The notes under the pieces were generated by a model. It was not told the DNA's origin, made no database searches, and was given only the letters and a program-made list of their open reading frames with translations. Made by a program: the position numbers and the translations under genes. Shown here piece after piece: positions 19,685 to 28,764 of a stretch of 64,000 nt of DNA. Every line of letters begins with the position of its first letter. The first letter of the stretch is position 1. This DNA is from Calditrichales bacterium MX18-03 (lineage in GTDB: Bacteria > Bacillota > Clostridia > Lutisporales > Lutisporaceae). The DNA lies in assembly GCA_021083345.1 (NCBI GenBank), contig JAJGRE010000006.1:1-64000 (forward strand), written 5' to 3'.

Positions 19685-19711
19685 CAAAAGCTATTGCTCT
19701 CACAATAGCTT
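19685..19711 (-). terminator. Weak hairpin after the zinc-ribbon gene
   Basis: AAGCTATTG (19688-19696) pairs with CAATAGCTT (19703-19711); the minus strand continues TTTTG. The T-tail is short. Confidence 0.5.
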
Positions 19712-19720
19712 CAAACCCTG

Positions 19721-20089
19721 CTAAGCCTGCAGCTTCCGCAAGTTGCTTTCAAATTCTGCTTTGGTTATTTTCCCGGCCATGTACTTTGTATTGTTTTGTG
19801 CCAGCTGAACCAGGGTTTCATATTCCTCCGGACTCAGCTTGAAGCCGTCATTGCATTCGGGGCAGCTGAAATAACAGGTTGCATCACATTTTCCCAAAGG
19901 TATGCCGAACAACCTGAACACCCTGTAGGTTTCATAAAGGTTATAAAATTCGCTGTTTCCGCAGTTCTCGCACTTGGGCGATATTCTTTCCAGCACCCGG
20001 TGTCCGCCGCTGGGCGTCAGAAGCTGGTCCCGGAAAACCTGCCCCATATGCCTGGTAAGTGCGGGTTCCGCTCCAAAAAACTTGAACAC
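19721..20089 (-). CDS. Zinc-ribbon protein, hypothetical
   Basis: About 122 residues. CENC near residue 40 and CPEC near residue 77 form a likely zinc ribbon, with CDATC between them. The C-terminal 40 residues are helical (LSPEEYETLVQLAQ). It resembles small zinc-ribbon proteins of unknown function common in Firmicutes. GGGGGG lies immediately against an ATG at 20095 but seven bases before an in-frame GTG (20087-20089), so the GTG is favoured. The same pattern occurs at 567-575. Confidence 0.65.
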   Translation of the reverse strand: MFKFFGAEPALTRHMGQVFRDQLLTPSGGHRVLERISPKCENCGNSEFYNLYETYRVFRLFGIPLGKCDATCYFSCPECNDGFKLSPEEYETLVQLAQNNTKYMAGKITKAEFESNLRKLQA

Positions 20090-20214
20090 AATCATCCCCC
20101 CTGATTTTGGGTTTATTGGAATGGTATAATATATTCTACTATTTTTACCATTCTCCTGCCTCCAATTCAGCGGTTTTCTCCATCCTGACTCCTGTTATTT
20201 CCGGAAGCCTTCGA

Positions 20215-21084
20215 CTATAATCTCCGGTAATATTCATCCCGAAAGTCAAAGTCATGGTTGATCATGGTGTCCAACTCGGCCAGCAGCCGCTTTTTATCCT
20301 GAGGCAGCGTGCCTGCCAAAGGATGGTAGTTTGATGCGTGGTTGCTCCGGAAAACGCAGTCCCTCACGTCCAGGCGCTCAACCAAAAGCCTGGTTTCAGC
20401 CATGACCTCCTTGGGGCTTAAGAGTTCAAGCTCACCCTTCCGGATTTGCTGCTGCATCTCCGTTCCATGTTCCACCATCAGCGTGAGAAGGCCAAGGTAA
20501 TGCGGATTTATTGCGCTGATGACCTTTGCCGACTCGATGGCATGCTCTTTCCAAAGTGTTTTTCCACCGATCCCTGATATCAGGGTAATGGACAGCCGGA
20601 TTCCGGACACCATTAGTTTTTGACCTGCCTGTATCATCTCTTCAGCCGTTACTCCCTTTTTTATCCGTCCCAGTATTTCATCACTGCCGGACTCCACCCC
20701 CAGGTAGGCGATGCCCAAGCCCAGCTCTTTGAGCTCCCTCAGTTCTTCAGCCGACTTCCTCAGGATGTCTTTGGGCGCGCTGTAAATGCCCACCCGCTCA
20801 CATTCCGGGAAAGCTTCTTTGATCTCCGTCAGGATTCTCTTCAGGTCCTGGGTTTTCAGCACCAGCGCATTTCCATCGGCCAGGAATACTCTTGTGATGC
20901 TGCGGTATTGTTTTTTTGCCAGCTTGATGTCTTCCAGAATCTCTTCCATAGGCCTGACCCTGAATTTCTTATCCTTGTACATGCTGCAGAAGGTGCATTG
21001 ATTATGGGAGCAGCCTATGGCCACTTGCAGGATGTAGCTGTACGCCTCACTGGGAGGGCGGTATATGCTTCCCTCGTATCTCAT
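20215..21084 (-). CDS. Radical SAM protein, HemN/Elp3-like
   Basis: A 289-residue radical SAM enzyme. The cluster motif is C-x4-C-x2-C (CSHNQCTFC, residues 24-32), rather than the usual C-x3-C-x2-C. LADGNAL and a GVESGSDEIL segment (near 125) match the SAM-binding strands of the Elp3/HemN-like group. ISGIGG follows. There is no B12 or TRAM domain, and the substrate is unknown. SD AAGGAG precedes the ATG. It is monocistronic, downstream of htrA and separated by a terminator. Confidence 0.85.
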   Translation of the reverse strand: MRYEGSIYRPPSEAYSYILQVAIGCSHNQCTFCSMYKDKKFRVRPMEEILEDIKLAKKQYRSITRVFLADGNALVLKTQDLKRILTEIKEAFPECERVGIYSAPKDILRKSAEELRELKELGLGIAYLGVESGSDEILGRIKKGVTAEEMIQAGQKLMVSGIRLSITLISGIGGKTLWKEHAIESAKVISAINPHYLGLLTLMVEHGTEMQQQIRKGELELLSPKEVMAETRLLVERLDVRDCVFRSNHASNYHPLAGTLPQDKKRLLAELDTMINHDFDFRDEYYRRL

Positions 21085-21151
21085 GTCATCTCTCCTTAAA
21101 TTGCAAATATCATTTCCTATTATATCATTATTTCCTTCTTGTAAAATGTTT

Positions 21152-21173
21152 AAAGCAGGCTGCCGCCTGCTTT
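21152..21173 (-). terminator. Terminator after htrA
   Basis: AAAGCAGGC (21152-21160) and GCCTGCTTT (21165-21173) with a 4-base loop start three bases past the htrA stop. The T-tail is short. Confidence 0.7.
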
Positions 21174-21176
21174 ATC

Positions 21177-22376
<1,200 letters not shown>

Positions 22377-22543
22377 ATTTCATTCCTCCTTATCCTGTTT
22401 TCTATCCTCTAGAGCATTTAATTGAAAACCCTAAAATCAGAAATAAGAAACATCGTTTATTCTTTCTGATACCACTATAATAAAAGATTTTGAACAGAAT
22501 ATGAACAAATTGTAAACACTGCAAAAATTAATCTGGAAATTTC

Positions 22544-22573
22544 TTGACAGCACAATGTAGTAACTACTATAAT
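22544..22573 (+). promoter_or_regulatory. Promoter of azlCD-trmB
   Basis: -35 TTGACA (22544-22549) and -10 TATAAT (22568-22573) with an 18-bp spacer, about 50 bases before the azlC start. Confidence 0.75.
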
Positions 22574-22581
22574 AACTACTA
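22557..22581 (+). promoter_or_regulatory. Probable operator over the azlC -10 region
   Basis: The palindrome GTAGT-A-ACTAC (22557-22567) abuts the -10. AACTACTA occurs twice in direct repeat with a 12-bp period (22562-22569 and 22574-22581). A protein bound here would cover the -10. The TrmB-like regulator encoded by the third gene is the natural candidate (inference). Confidence 0.5.
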
Positions 22582-22627
22582 ATAGATTGAATTGATTCGG
22601 TTTGTTCAAACCAAAGGAGGCCTGTTT

Positions 22628-23341
22628 ATGCTTGTGACCCAAAATAAAAGAACCGGCTTTAAAGAAGGCTTTGTTGCCGGACTGCCCCTAGTCATCGGCT
22701 ATTTGCCCATTGCCGTTGCTTTTGGAATTTTATCAAAAACCATCGGCATTTCCTTGCGGGATTGTTTTCTGTTTTCTTCTGTTGTTTTTGCAGGCTCTAG
22801 CCAGTTTATGGCTCTCAACCTGCTCTCTGTAGGTGCTGGTTTCGGAGAAATCATCCTGACGACACTGCTGGTGAATTTCCGCCATTTTTTAATGAGTGCC
22901 TCCCTAGCCGCAAGATTGACCCATGATTTGAAAAAGTACATACCCTTAATTGCTTTCAGTTTGACTGACGAGACTTTTTCGGTCACGTCCTTCCGGCAGG
23001 AGCCAATAACCAAAGCGTTTCTGCTGCCGCTGCATGCAGTATCCTACGTTGCGTGGGTAACCGGTTCTGTCCTGGGTTACTGGTTGGGCAGTTTTCTTCC
23101 GGGCATCTTGCAGGACAGCATGTCCGGCGCCATTTATGCCATGTTTGCAGCGCTTCTGATACCCATGGCTAAGAAATCCAATACAATACTGATGCTTGCG
23201 TTGTCCTCAGGGTTGATCAATGCACTGCTGACCTATCTGCAGATTCTGCCTAAGGGATGGAGCATGATCTTTGCCATTGTCCTGGCTTCGGGCATCGGGA
23301 CCTACTTGATTAAAGAGGAGGAAGTGACTGAAAATGCGTAA
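22628..23341 (+). CDS. azlC: Branched-chain amino acid exporter, large subunit AzlC
   Basis: A 237-residue membrane protein of the AzlC family, the large subunit of a two-part exporter for branched-chain amino acids or analogues such as azaleucine. The signature GFVAGLPLVIGYLPIAVAFG opens the protein, and five to six TM segments follow. ATG at 22628 is chosen for the strong SD AAAGGAGG. AzlD begins eight bases before its stop, as is usual for this pair. Confidence 0.95.
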   Translation: MLVTQNKRTGFKEGFVAGLPLVIGYLPIAVAFGILSKTIGISLRDCFLFSSVVFAGSSQFMALNLLSVGAGFGEIILTTLLVNFRHFLMSASLAARLTHDLKKYIPLIAFSLTDETFSVTSFRQEPITKAFLLPLHAVSYVAWVTGSVLGYWLGSFLPGILQDSMSGAIYAMFAALLIPMAKKSNTILMLALSSGLINALLTYLQILPKGWSMIFAIVLASGIGTYLIKEEEVTENA

Positions 23342-23651
23342 TCTGTTTCCGTTGATTCTGGGAATGCTGGCTGTCACCTTTATCCCACGTTTACTTCCCT
23401 TCTTACTTGTGTCGGAACGAAAGCTGCCGCAGCGGCTGAACCGGTTTCTATCCTTTATCCCCTACACCGCTTTGGGCGCGCTGATCATTCCCGGCGTCTT
23501 CTCAGCTACGCCTCAAATGCCCCATGCATCCCTTATCGGCATCGGCTTTGCTTGCGCTTTTGCTTGGCTGAGAGGCGGAATCATCATTCCGGTCCTCGGC
23601 TCGGTGATTGTCACCTTCTTCATGCTGATCTCTAAATTCGGATTGTCTTAA
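23334..23651 (+). CDS. azlD: Branched-chain amino acid exporter, small subunit AzlD
   Basis: A 105-residue partner of AzlC with three to four TM helices. TFIPRLLPFLL and FLSFIPYTALGALIIPG are typical of AzlD. It overlaps azlC by eight bases, so translation is probably coupled. The regulator gene follows after about 30 bases. Confidence 0.93.
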   Translation: MRNLFPLILGMLAVTFIPRLLPFLLVSERKLPQRLNRFLSFIPYTALGALIIPGVFSATPQMPHASLIGIGFACAFAWLRGGIIIPVLGSVIVTFFMLISKFGLS

Positions 23652-23681
23652 TCAATACGACAAACTTAGGAGGTGCACCTG

Positions 23682-24542
23682 ATGGGTACGGAATCAGCTA
23701 TTATTGAAGACATGAAAAGACTGGGCCTCAGCGAATATGAAGCTAAGGCCTATTTGAAGCTTCTGGAGCAGTATCCGGTCAACGGGTATGCCTTGAGCAA
23801 GTCCTCCAGCATTCCTCGCTCCAGAATTTACGAGGTTCTGGATAGTCTGAAAAACAAGCAGATCGTTTTTGAGCAGACAGATGGAAAAAATACGGTTTAT
23901 CGACCACTGGACCCACAGCTTCTGGTCAACCGGTTAAAAAGCGACTTCAACACCATACTGAATGGTATTGATGACTATACGAAGAAGCTGTATGCAGCGG
24001 AGCAGGACGACAATAAGCTGACGCTGGTCAATGGGCGGGAAAACATCCTTAATCTTTTGAAGCTCTTAATCGCCGACGCAAAAAAAAGGATCGCCGTTTC
24101 CATATGGGAGGAAGAAATCGGCGACCTATCCCCTGTTTTGGATCATGCAATCGGCAGAGGCGTTATGCTGAAAGGCATTTATTTTGGAAAAAACAACCGC
24201 TATAGCCAGTTGGTTACCCATAGAAGGATCGAACGGTATCTGGCAGAGAAAAAGGAGCGGTATATGACCGTAATTATTGACGGAATCCATGTGGTGTCAG
24301 GGGTCATATCGCGGGACAGTGAAAGCCAGGTTACCTGGACGAAGGACATCGGCCTTGTCGAAATGAGTGAGGATTATATTTCGCATGATTTGTCGGTTAA
24401 CCTATATTCCAACCACTTGGATCCGGCGGGACGTGCAATTTTTGAGGACTTTTTGGATAATGTCAGAAAGGATTATTACGGCTTCACCGAAGAAGAATTC
24501 ATCAACTTTAAAAATAAATATGTGGAAAGCATAGAGGAATGA
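23682..24542 (+). CDS. TrmB family transcriptional regulator
   Basis: A 286-residue protein with an N-terminal TrmB-type winged helix (LGLSEYEAKAYLKLLE, SIPRSRIYEVLDSL). A C-terminal domain of the phospholipase-D-like TrmB effector type follows, with an IAVSIWEEEIG strand. TrmB proteins are best known in archaea and sense sugars; in Firmicutes several relatives sit beside transporters. Here it is the third gene of azlCD and may control that exporter, so the ligand could be an amino acid. The start was set at the ATG at 23682, nine bases after GGAGG. Its stop codon lies inside the terminator hairpin. Confidence 0.85.
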   Translation: MGTESAIIEDMKRLGLSEYEAKAYLKLLEQYPVNGYALSKSSSIPRSRIYEVLDSLKNKQIVFEQTDGKNTVYRPLDPQLLVNRLKSDFNTILNGIDDYTKKLYAAEQDDNKLTLVNGRENILNLLKLLIADAKKRIAVSIWEEEIGDLSPVLDHAIGRGVMLKGIYFGKNNRYSQLVTHRRIERYLAEKKERYMTVIIDGIHVVSGVISRDSESQVTWTKDIGLVEMSEDYISHDLSVNLYSNHLDPAGRAIFEDFLDNVRKDYYGFTEEEFINFKNKYVESIEE

Positions 24543-24564
24543 GCAGGCGCTCATTCCTCTATGC
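24529..24564. terminator. Bidirectional terminator spanning both stop codons
   Basis: Perfect 16-bp arms GCATAGAGGAATGAGC / GCTCATTCCTCTATGC enclose a 4-base loop. The trmB-like stop (24540-24542) and the histidine kinase stop (24559-24561) both lie inside the hairpin, so the two convergent genes share their last codons with the terminator. Confidence 0.85.
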
Positions 24565-25974
24565 TTTCTTGACGGTAAATACAAACTTCACAAAATCCTT
24601 CCCGCTTTCCACCCGGATGCGCTCCTCCAGCTTTGACACAATCTCCTTCACAATGGCCAGCCCTAGTCCAAAGCCCGTCCTATATTCACCCCGGGAGGCA
24701 TCCCCCTTGTGGAACCGCTCCCAGATCCGCCGCAGCTCCCCCGAATCGATAGAGGTGCCTGTATTCATCATCTCCAGAAAAATTCGTCCCTCTTCTTCCC
24801 AGGTCCGGATGCTGAGCTTCCCGTCCTGTGGAGAGAACTTCACTGCATTGTCCAAGAGATTGGAAATAATCCGCTCCAGCAAAACCTGATCCGAAAAGAC
24901 GAGGGTTTTTTCTTCGTGAATGACTAGAGAAACATCCAAGTGCTTCTCGGTAATCCTTTGCTCAAAAGCAATCAGCTTCCGCCGGATAACCTCGTTTAAT
25001 TCGAAGGTACTTTTCCGCACCTCCGTCTTACCCTGCTGCATGTTGCTAAGCTCCAGCAAATCGTTGGTGATCTTGATCAGGCGCTTGCTTTCCTCCAGAA
25101 CCACCCCCAGGTAATGCCCATGCTTTTCCGCCGGTATCGTGCCGTCCAGTATGCCTTCGATGAATCCCCGGATAGAGGTCATGGGCGACCTCAGGTCATG
25201 TGAAATGTTTGCAACCAGATTCCGCCTGTTTTCCTCAATTTTCTCCAGGGATTCCGCCATATGATTGAAGCTTCGGCCCAGCTCTTCGATTTCATCCTGG
25301 GTATTGATCTGCAGCCTTTTCTGAAACTCGCCGCCGGCGATGGTCTTGGCCGCTTCACTGATTTCCTTCAGAGGCCGCGATATGCGCCGTATCTGTATAT
25401 ATAAAACGATAAAAGCAATCAGCACTGAAAAGAACATGACCCACATCGTCAGGCGGAACATTTCCCTGGAGGTCCTCTGCACCTCCTGCAAAGAGGCATG
25501 CACAAGGACGCAGCCTTTGAACCGCTCGTTGACATAGATAGGATACCCTACCGTCAGAGAAGGCTCCTGAAGCTTTCCGTCAAAATTCCCCCGTTCCATG
25601 ATGCTGCTGCCCTTGGCCAGGCTCAGCAGCTTGGCCTCCGCAATCCTTTCCCCCAGCAGCTGCTCTTCCTCGGGATCAGACACACCGAAGATGACGCCTT
25701 CCTGGTTCACGATCCATATCCGGGCATCCAGAAACTGGTCCAGGATGTGAAGGTCGCTTTTCAGCCGTGCTTGATCCAGGTTGCCCAGGTAGACGCCAAC
25801 TGCCACTTCTTTTGTGATTTTCCTTCCGTGCTCCAAGAGAAGCGCCTTTTTATTTTCGATAAAATACTGGTCAAAGAGCTTCAGGAGCATCAGGGCCAGT
25901 ATGCCGAAGCCCACGGCCAGCGTAATGCCGTAGGTTATGAAAAGCCTTTTGAAAATGCTCTTCTTCATGGTCAT
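24559..25974 (-). CDS. Sensor histidine kinase (HAMP-HisKA-HATPase)
   Basis: A 471-residue membrane kinase: TM1 (about 10-30), an extracellular sensor (31-175), TM2 (about 176-196), HAMP (197-250), HisKA with the phospho-acceptor His in NISHDLRSPMTS (near 260), and HATPase with NLLDNAVKFSP and GFGLGLAIVKE. It pairs with the response regulator just upstream, with which it overlaps by four bases (ATGA); a second ATG two codons later has better SD spacing. The signal is unknown. Confidence 0.95.
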   Translation of the reverse strand: MTMKKSIFKRLFITYGITLAVGFGILALMLLKLFDQYFIENKKALLLEHGRKITKEVAVGVYLGNLDQARLKSDLHILDQFLDARIWIVNQEGVIFGVSDPEEEQLLGERIAEAKLLSLAKGSSIMERGNFDGKLQEPSLTVGYPIYVNERFKGCVLVHASLQEVQRTSREMFRLTMWVMFFSVLIAFIVLYIQIRRISRPLKEISEAAKTIAGGEFQKRLQINTQDEIEELGRSFNHMAESLEKIEENRRNLVANISHDLRSPMTSIRGFIEGILDGTIPAEKHGHYLGVVLEESKRLIKITNDLLELSNMQQGKTEVRKSTFELNEVIRRKLIAFEQRITEKHLDVSLVIHEEKTLVFSDQVLLERIISNLLDNAVKFSPQDGKLSIRTWEEEGRIFLEMMNTGTSIDSGELRRIWERFHKGDASRGEYRTGFGLGLAIVKEIVSKLEERIRVESGKDFVKFVFTVKKA

Positions 25975-26651
25975 CTCACCTCAAATTTATATCCGACGCC
26001 CCATACGGTCTTGATTTCCCAGCGGGAGGCTTCGTGGTTGAACTTCTCCCTCAGCCGTTTGACGTGTACGTCCACTGTCCTGGAATCCCCCAGGAAATCA
26101 TAGCCCCATACCTTTTCCAAGAGCTGCTCCCGGGTAAAGACCTGGTTGGGATGGCTGGCGAGGAAATAGAAAAGCTCCAGCTCCTTGGGCGGAATCTCTG
26201 TTTTTTTACCCTGATAGGTAATGCTATAATCGCTCTTGTTGATGGCAAGGCCGGGATATACCACTTCCTCCGCATCCGGCTCCTGGCTCAAGGTCCGCCG
26301 CAGCACTGCCTTGACTCTGGCCAGCAGCTCCTTGGGCTCAAAGGGCTTTACCAGGTAATCGTCGGCTCCCAGCTCCAGCCCCAGTACCTTGTCGAAGGTC
26401 TCTCCCCTTGCCGTCAGCATGATCACCGGAATCCGGCTGACCTTCCGGATCTGTTTGCAGATCTCAAAGCCGTCGATTTCCGGCAGCATGATATCCAGTA
26501 TGACCAGGTCCGGTGTCCAGACGTGAAAGGCTTCAATGGCACCTTTCCCTGTACCGCAGGTTTGGACCTGGTATTGCTCCTTTTCGAGATAAAGCCGGAT
26601 CAGATCCGCTATATTGTAATCGTCATCCACCACCAGTATTTTTGCCTTCAT
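25971..26651 (-). CDS. OmpR/PhoB family response regulator
   Basis: A 226-residue regulator with a receiver domain (DDD near residue 10, phospho-acceptor Asp in VILDIMLPEIDG near 53, Thr in MLTARGE, Lys in DDYLVKPFEP) and a C-terminal winged helix (PPKELELFYFLASHP, DSRTVDVHVKRLREK). SD AAGGAG precedes the ATG. The left inverted repeat of a miniature element starts only 20 bases upstream of the start codon. The native promoter has therefore been pushed away, or the element supplies one. Confidence 0.96.
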   Translation of the reverse strand: MKAKILVVDDDYNIADLIRLYLEKEQYQVQTCGTGKGAIEAFHVWTPDLVILDIMLPEIDGFEICKQIRKVSRIPVIMLTARGETFDKVLGLELGADDYLVKPFEPKELLARVKAVLRRTLSQEPDAEEVVYPGLAINKSDYSITYQGKKTEIPPKELELFYFLASHPNQVFTREQLLEKVWGYDFLGDSRTVDVHVKRLREKFNHEASRWEIKTVWGVGYKFEVR

Positions 26652-26670
26652 AAGCTTCGCTCCTTATTAA

Positions 26671-27127
26671 GTGCCAGGCACGCCTGTTAGCCGGTTATTA
26701 TTATATTATCATATTTATATATCAAATCCTTTATGGAACTTTCCTTTAACCCAATATTTTTCCCTATTTCTTTGTACGTATATTTATAGGATAACGCCAT
26801 TTTAATATAATTTAACTTGTATTCTGTCAGATTCCTCTACGGTAATGGTTATCCATCAATACATATCCAAAAACACGATCGTTCATAGCCTCCACATATT
26901 GCTTCCCCTGCTTCAAAAAATAACCCTTATCAATGTCCTCTTTGAAAACATATTCTTTGTTATTACCTCTGGCTATAACATGATAAATTCCGCCTTGGTA
27001 CTCCATCCGCCATGGTCTTCACATAAGAAATACCTCCTGTAATTATTTACCATATTTTACCATTTTGTGACAAGAATTTCAATCAACTGTGATAGAGCAA
27101 TAACCGGCTAACCGGCGTGCCTGGCAC
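26671..27127. mobile_element. Miniature inverted-repeat element with broken Y1 transposase
   Basis: A 457-bp unit bounded by 29-bp inverted repeats (26671-26699 and 27099-27127) with one mismatch; each begins with the near-palindrome GTGCCAGGCAC. The interior is AT-rich and carries the remains of a Y1-type transposase on the minus strand. It sits between the two-component system and a membrane-protein gene, 20 bases from the regulator start and against the neighbour's terminator. It is non-autonomous and would need a full transposase elsewhere. No clear target duplication was seen. Confidence 0.85.
26687..27024 (-). pseudogene. Remnant of a REP-associated/IS200-like (Y1) transposase
   Basis: Minus-strand reading from an ATG at 27022-27024 behind SD AGGAGGT gives the familiar start of Y1 transposases, but codon 2 is TGA. 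It continues RMEYQGGIYHVIARGNNKE, then DRVFGYVLMDNHY, the spot where the family's catalytic MxNHxH motif should complete, and breaks off a few codons later. After a large internal deletion another frame gives the family's C-terminal helix-turn-helix (SYKYTYKEIGKNIGLKESS). It has a nonsense codon and an incomplete active site, so it is not functional. Confidence 0.8.
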
Positions 27128-27129
27128 CT

Positions 27130-27152
27130 AAAAAAAAAGACGCCGAAGCGTC
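27130..27152 (-). terminator. Terminator after the LiaF-like gene
   Basis: GACGC-CGAA-GCGTC (27139-27152) followed on the minus strand by about nine T. It touches the right end of the miniature element. Confidence 0.85.
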
Positions 27153-27158
27153 CTATTC

Positions 27159-27665
27159 TCACTGCTGTTTGTGATAACCTCCACGGCCTACCAGTACCAG
27201 TACGCCGGCCAGGATCAATACCGCCGGCAAAACGGTGCTGTAGTTGATCCAGGTCAGCAGATTTCCGAAGATCATCATGGCAAAACACATGCCCGAGACC
27301 AAGGTCAATATGCCCACCGGTATCAGCAAACCCGCGTGCCGCCCGCCAAACAGGTATAACTGGAACAAGCCTACTGCCACCGCGAAAATATATACCGGCC
27401 AGGTATACTCGGAAAAGTGCCAGTTGGTGTAGGTTTCAAAAAAGAACAGCATACCGATGGTGGTCAGGATCCCCCCGGGCACCAGAAGGCCTGGGTTCCT
27501 TCCAGAGGCAAAAAAGCTGATTTGGAATACCAGGCCGGGTATCAGTACAAATACCGGCCACAGCTTCTCCATGCTGAAGAAGTCCAGATCCAGGTATTGA
27601 TTGGCAAAAAGCAGGGCTCCCAGCAGGATCAACCCCGTCCCCAAAGAAATATTTCGCTTATCCAT
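27159..27665 (-). CDS. Multi-pass membrane protein, LiaF-TM/DUF5668-like
   Basis: A 168-residue protein with six short hydrophobic segments. They occur in pairs, each with a repeated phrase of the type GxLLVPGGIL / GLLIPVGIL (three copies), a pattern of the LiaF N-terminal membrane domain. Such proteins often sit near envelope-stress systems. There is no soluble LiaF C-terminal domain. The ATG at 27663-27665 is supported by SD TGGAGGG. Confidence 0.75.
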   Translation of the reverse strand: MDKRNISLGTGLILLGALLFANQYLDLDFFSMEKLWPVFVLIPGLVFQISFFASGRNPGLLVPGGILTTIGMLFFFETYTNWHFSEYTWPVYIFAVAVGLFQLYLFGGRHAGLLIPVGILTLVSGMCFAMMIFGNLLTWINYSTVLPAVLILAGVLVLVGRGGYHKQQ

Positions 27666-27759
27666 AAAAATCCCTCCATATATTAAATGCATCATTGCGT
27701 TCCATAACACAATACGCAGTTTTCCAAAAAAAGTTTGATGGGGCTGCTGTAATTTAAAA

Positions 27760-27798
27760 AATGATAAATGTTAACATTTAATGTTAACATTTATCATT
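27760..27798. promoter_or_regulatory. 39-bp perfect palindromic operator before lipA
   Basis: Perfect 19-bp arms (27760-27778 and 27780-27798) around a single T contain two GTTAAC cores, 13 bp apart. The right arm covers the probable -35 of the lipA promoter, so a bound protein would block RNA polymerase. The binding factor is unknown; the DeoR or WYL regulators at the end of the cluster are candidates (inference). Confidence 0.75.
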
Positions 27799-27812
27799 AA
27801 ATATGTTATAAT
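27784..27812 (+). promoter_or_regulatory. Promoter of the lipA-E2-E3-E1 operon
   Basis: -35 TTAACA (27784-27789) and -10 TATAAT (27807-27812), spacer 17 bp. The -35 lies inside the palindrome at 27760-27798. Confidence 0.65.
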
Positions 27813-27857
27813 TAATCATAATGAAAAATCATGAAATCCTTGGAGCGTGAAGCAAGC

Positions 27858-28709
27858 ATGTACCAGCCAAAACCGGAGTGGTTGAAAATAAAAGCCCGCA
27901 GCAGCAGCATGACGGACGATGTGGCACAGCTGCTCAGCAGCCTTTCGCTGCATACCGTCTGCGAAGAAGCTAATTGTCCCAATCTGCTGGAGTGCTTTGG
28001 CAGAAGCACCGCGACTTTCATGATATTGGGCAGGGTATGCACGCGGAATTGCACCTTTTGCAATGTCAGTAAAGGGGTTGCCAAGCCGCCCGACCCCGAT
28101 GAGCCTGCCCATGTCGCTCAAGCTGTCGCAGCGCTTAAGCTAAGGCATGTAGTCATTACCTCGGCAACGCGGGATGACTTGGAAGACGGGGGAGCCGGAC
28201 ATTTTGCCCGGACCATAGAAGCCGTCCGCAGCGTAAACAGAAAAACAGTCATCGAAGTATTGATACCGGATTTCCAGGGCAGTACCGCCTCTTTGGAAAC
28301 AGTGGTGTCTGCCGCACCCCGTATTATCAACCATAATATCGAGACAGTGCCGGGCATGTATCCGGAGGTCCGCCCGATGGCCGTTTATGAAAGGTCTCTT
28401 GCACTTTTAGAGAAAGTAAAAGCAATCGACAGCAGCATGCTCACAAAGTCCGGCATCATGCTGGGGCTGGGAGAAACAGAACCGGAGGTGCTCGATGTAT
28501 TTTCGGATCTCAGGAAAGCCGGCTGCGACTTCCTGACGGCAGGACAATATCTGGCGCCGTCAAAGCAGCATCACCCGGTTGTTGAATATGTGCATCCCGA
28601 GGTTTTTGCCGGCTATAAAGAAAAAGCACTGGCTATGGGTTTCAGGCATGTGGCGGCTTCTCCCCTTGTCAGAAGCTCGTATATGGCGGATCAGGCAATT
28701 GAAAAGTAG
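27858..28709 (+). CDS. lipA: Lipoyl synthase
   Basis: LipA inserts two sulfurs into octanoyl groups bound to lipoyl domains. The auxiliary cluster cysteines are in [12 protein letters not shown], the radical SAM motif is CTRNCTFC, and the C-terminal RSSYMAD loop that binds the auxiliary cluster is present. About 283-292 residues, full length. The start is uncertain: ATG 27858 is 12 bases after GGAG, and ATG 27831 has no SD. It leads an operon whose next gene encodes the lipoyl-bearing E2, so it probably matures that protein. No octanoyl transferase or lipoate ligase is seen in the window. Confidence 0.95.
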   Translation: MYQPKPEWLKIKARSSSMTDDVAQLLSSLSLHTVCEEANCPNLLECFGRSTATFMILGRVCTRNCTFCNVSKGVAKPPDPDEPAHVAQAVAALKLRHVVITSATRDDLEDGGAGHFARTIEAVRSVNRKTVIEVLIPDFQGSTASLETVVSAAPRIINHNIETVPGMYPEVRPMAVYERSLALLEKVKAIDSSMLTKSGIMLGLGETEPEVLDVFSDLRKAGCDFLTAGQYLAPSKQHHPVVEYVHPEVFAGYKEKALAMGFRHVAASPLVRSSYMADQAIEK

Positions 28710-28764
28710 GGTTTGTCATCGATCTTAATATAATATAAAACAAAAAGTAATTCAGGAGGTCATT

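Noticed and set aside
26845-27042. Plus-strand 65-codon frame inside the miniature element
   Set aside because: It is antisense to the transposase remnant and has no SD.
27760-27798. BirA (biotin repressor) site at the lipA palindrome
   Set aside because: The GTTAAC cores are only 13 bp apart. As I recall them, BirA sites have a longer spacer and GGTTAACC-type arms. No biotin gene is nearby.
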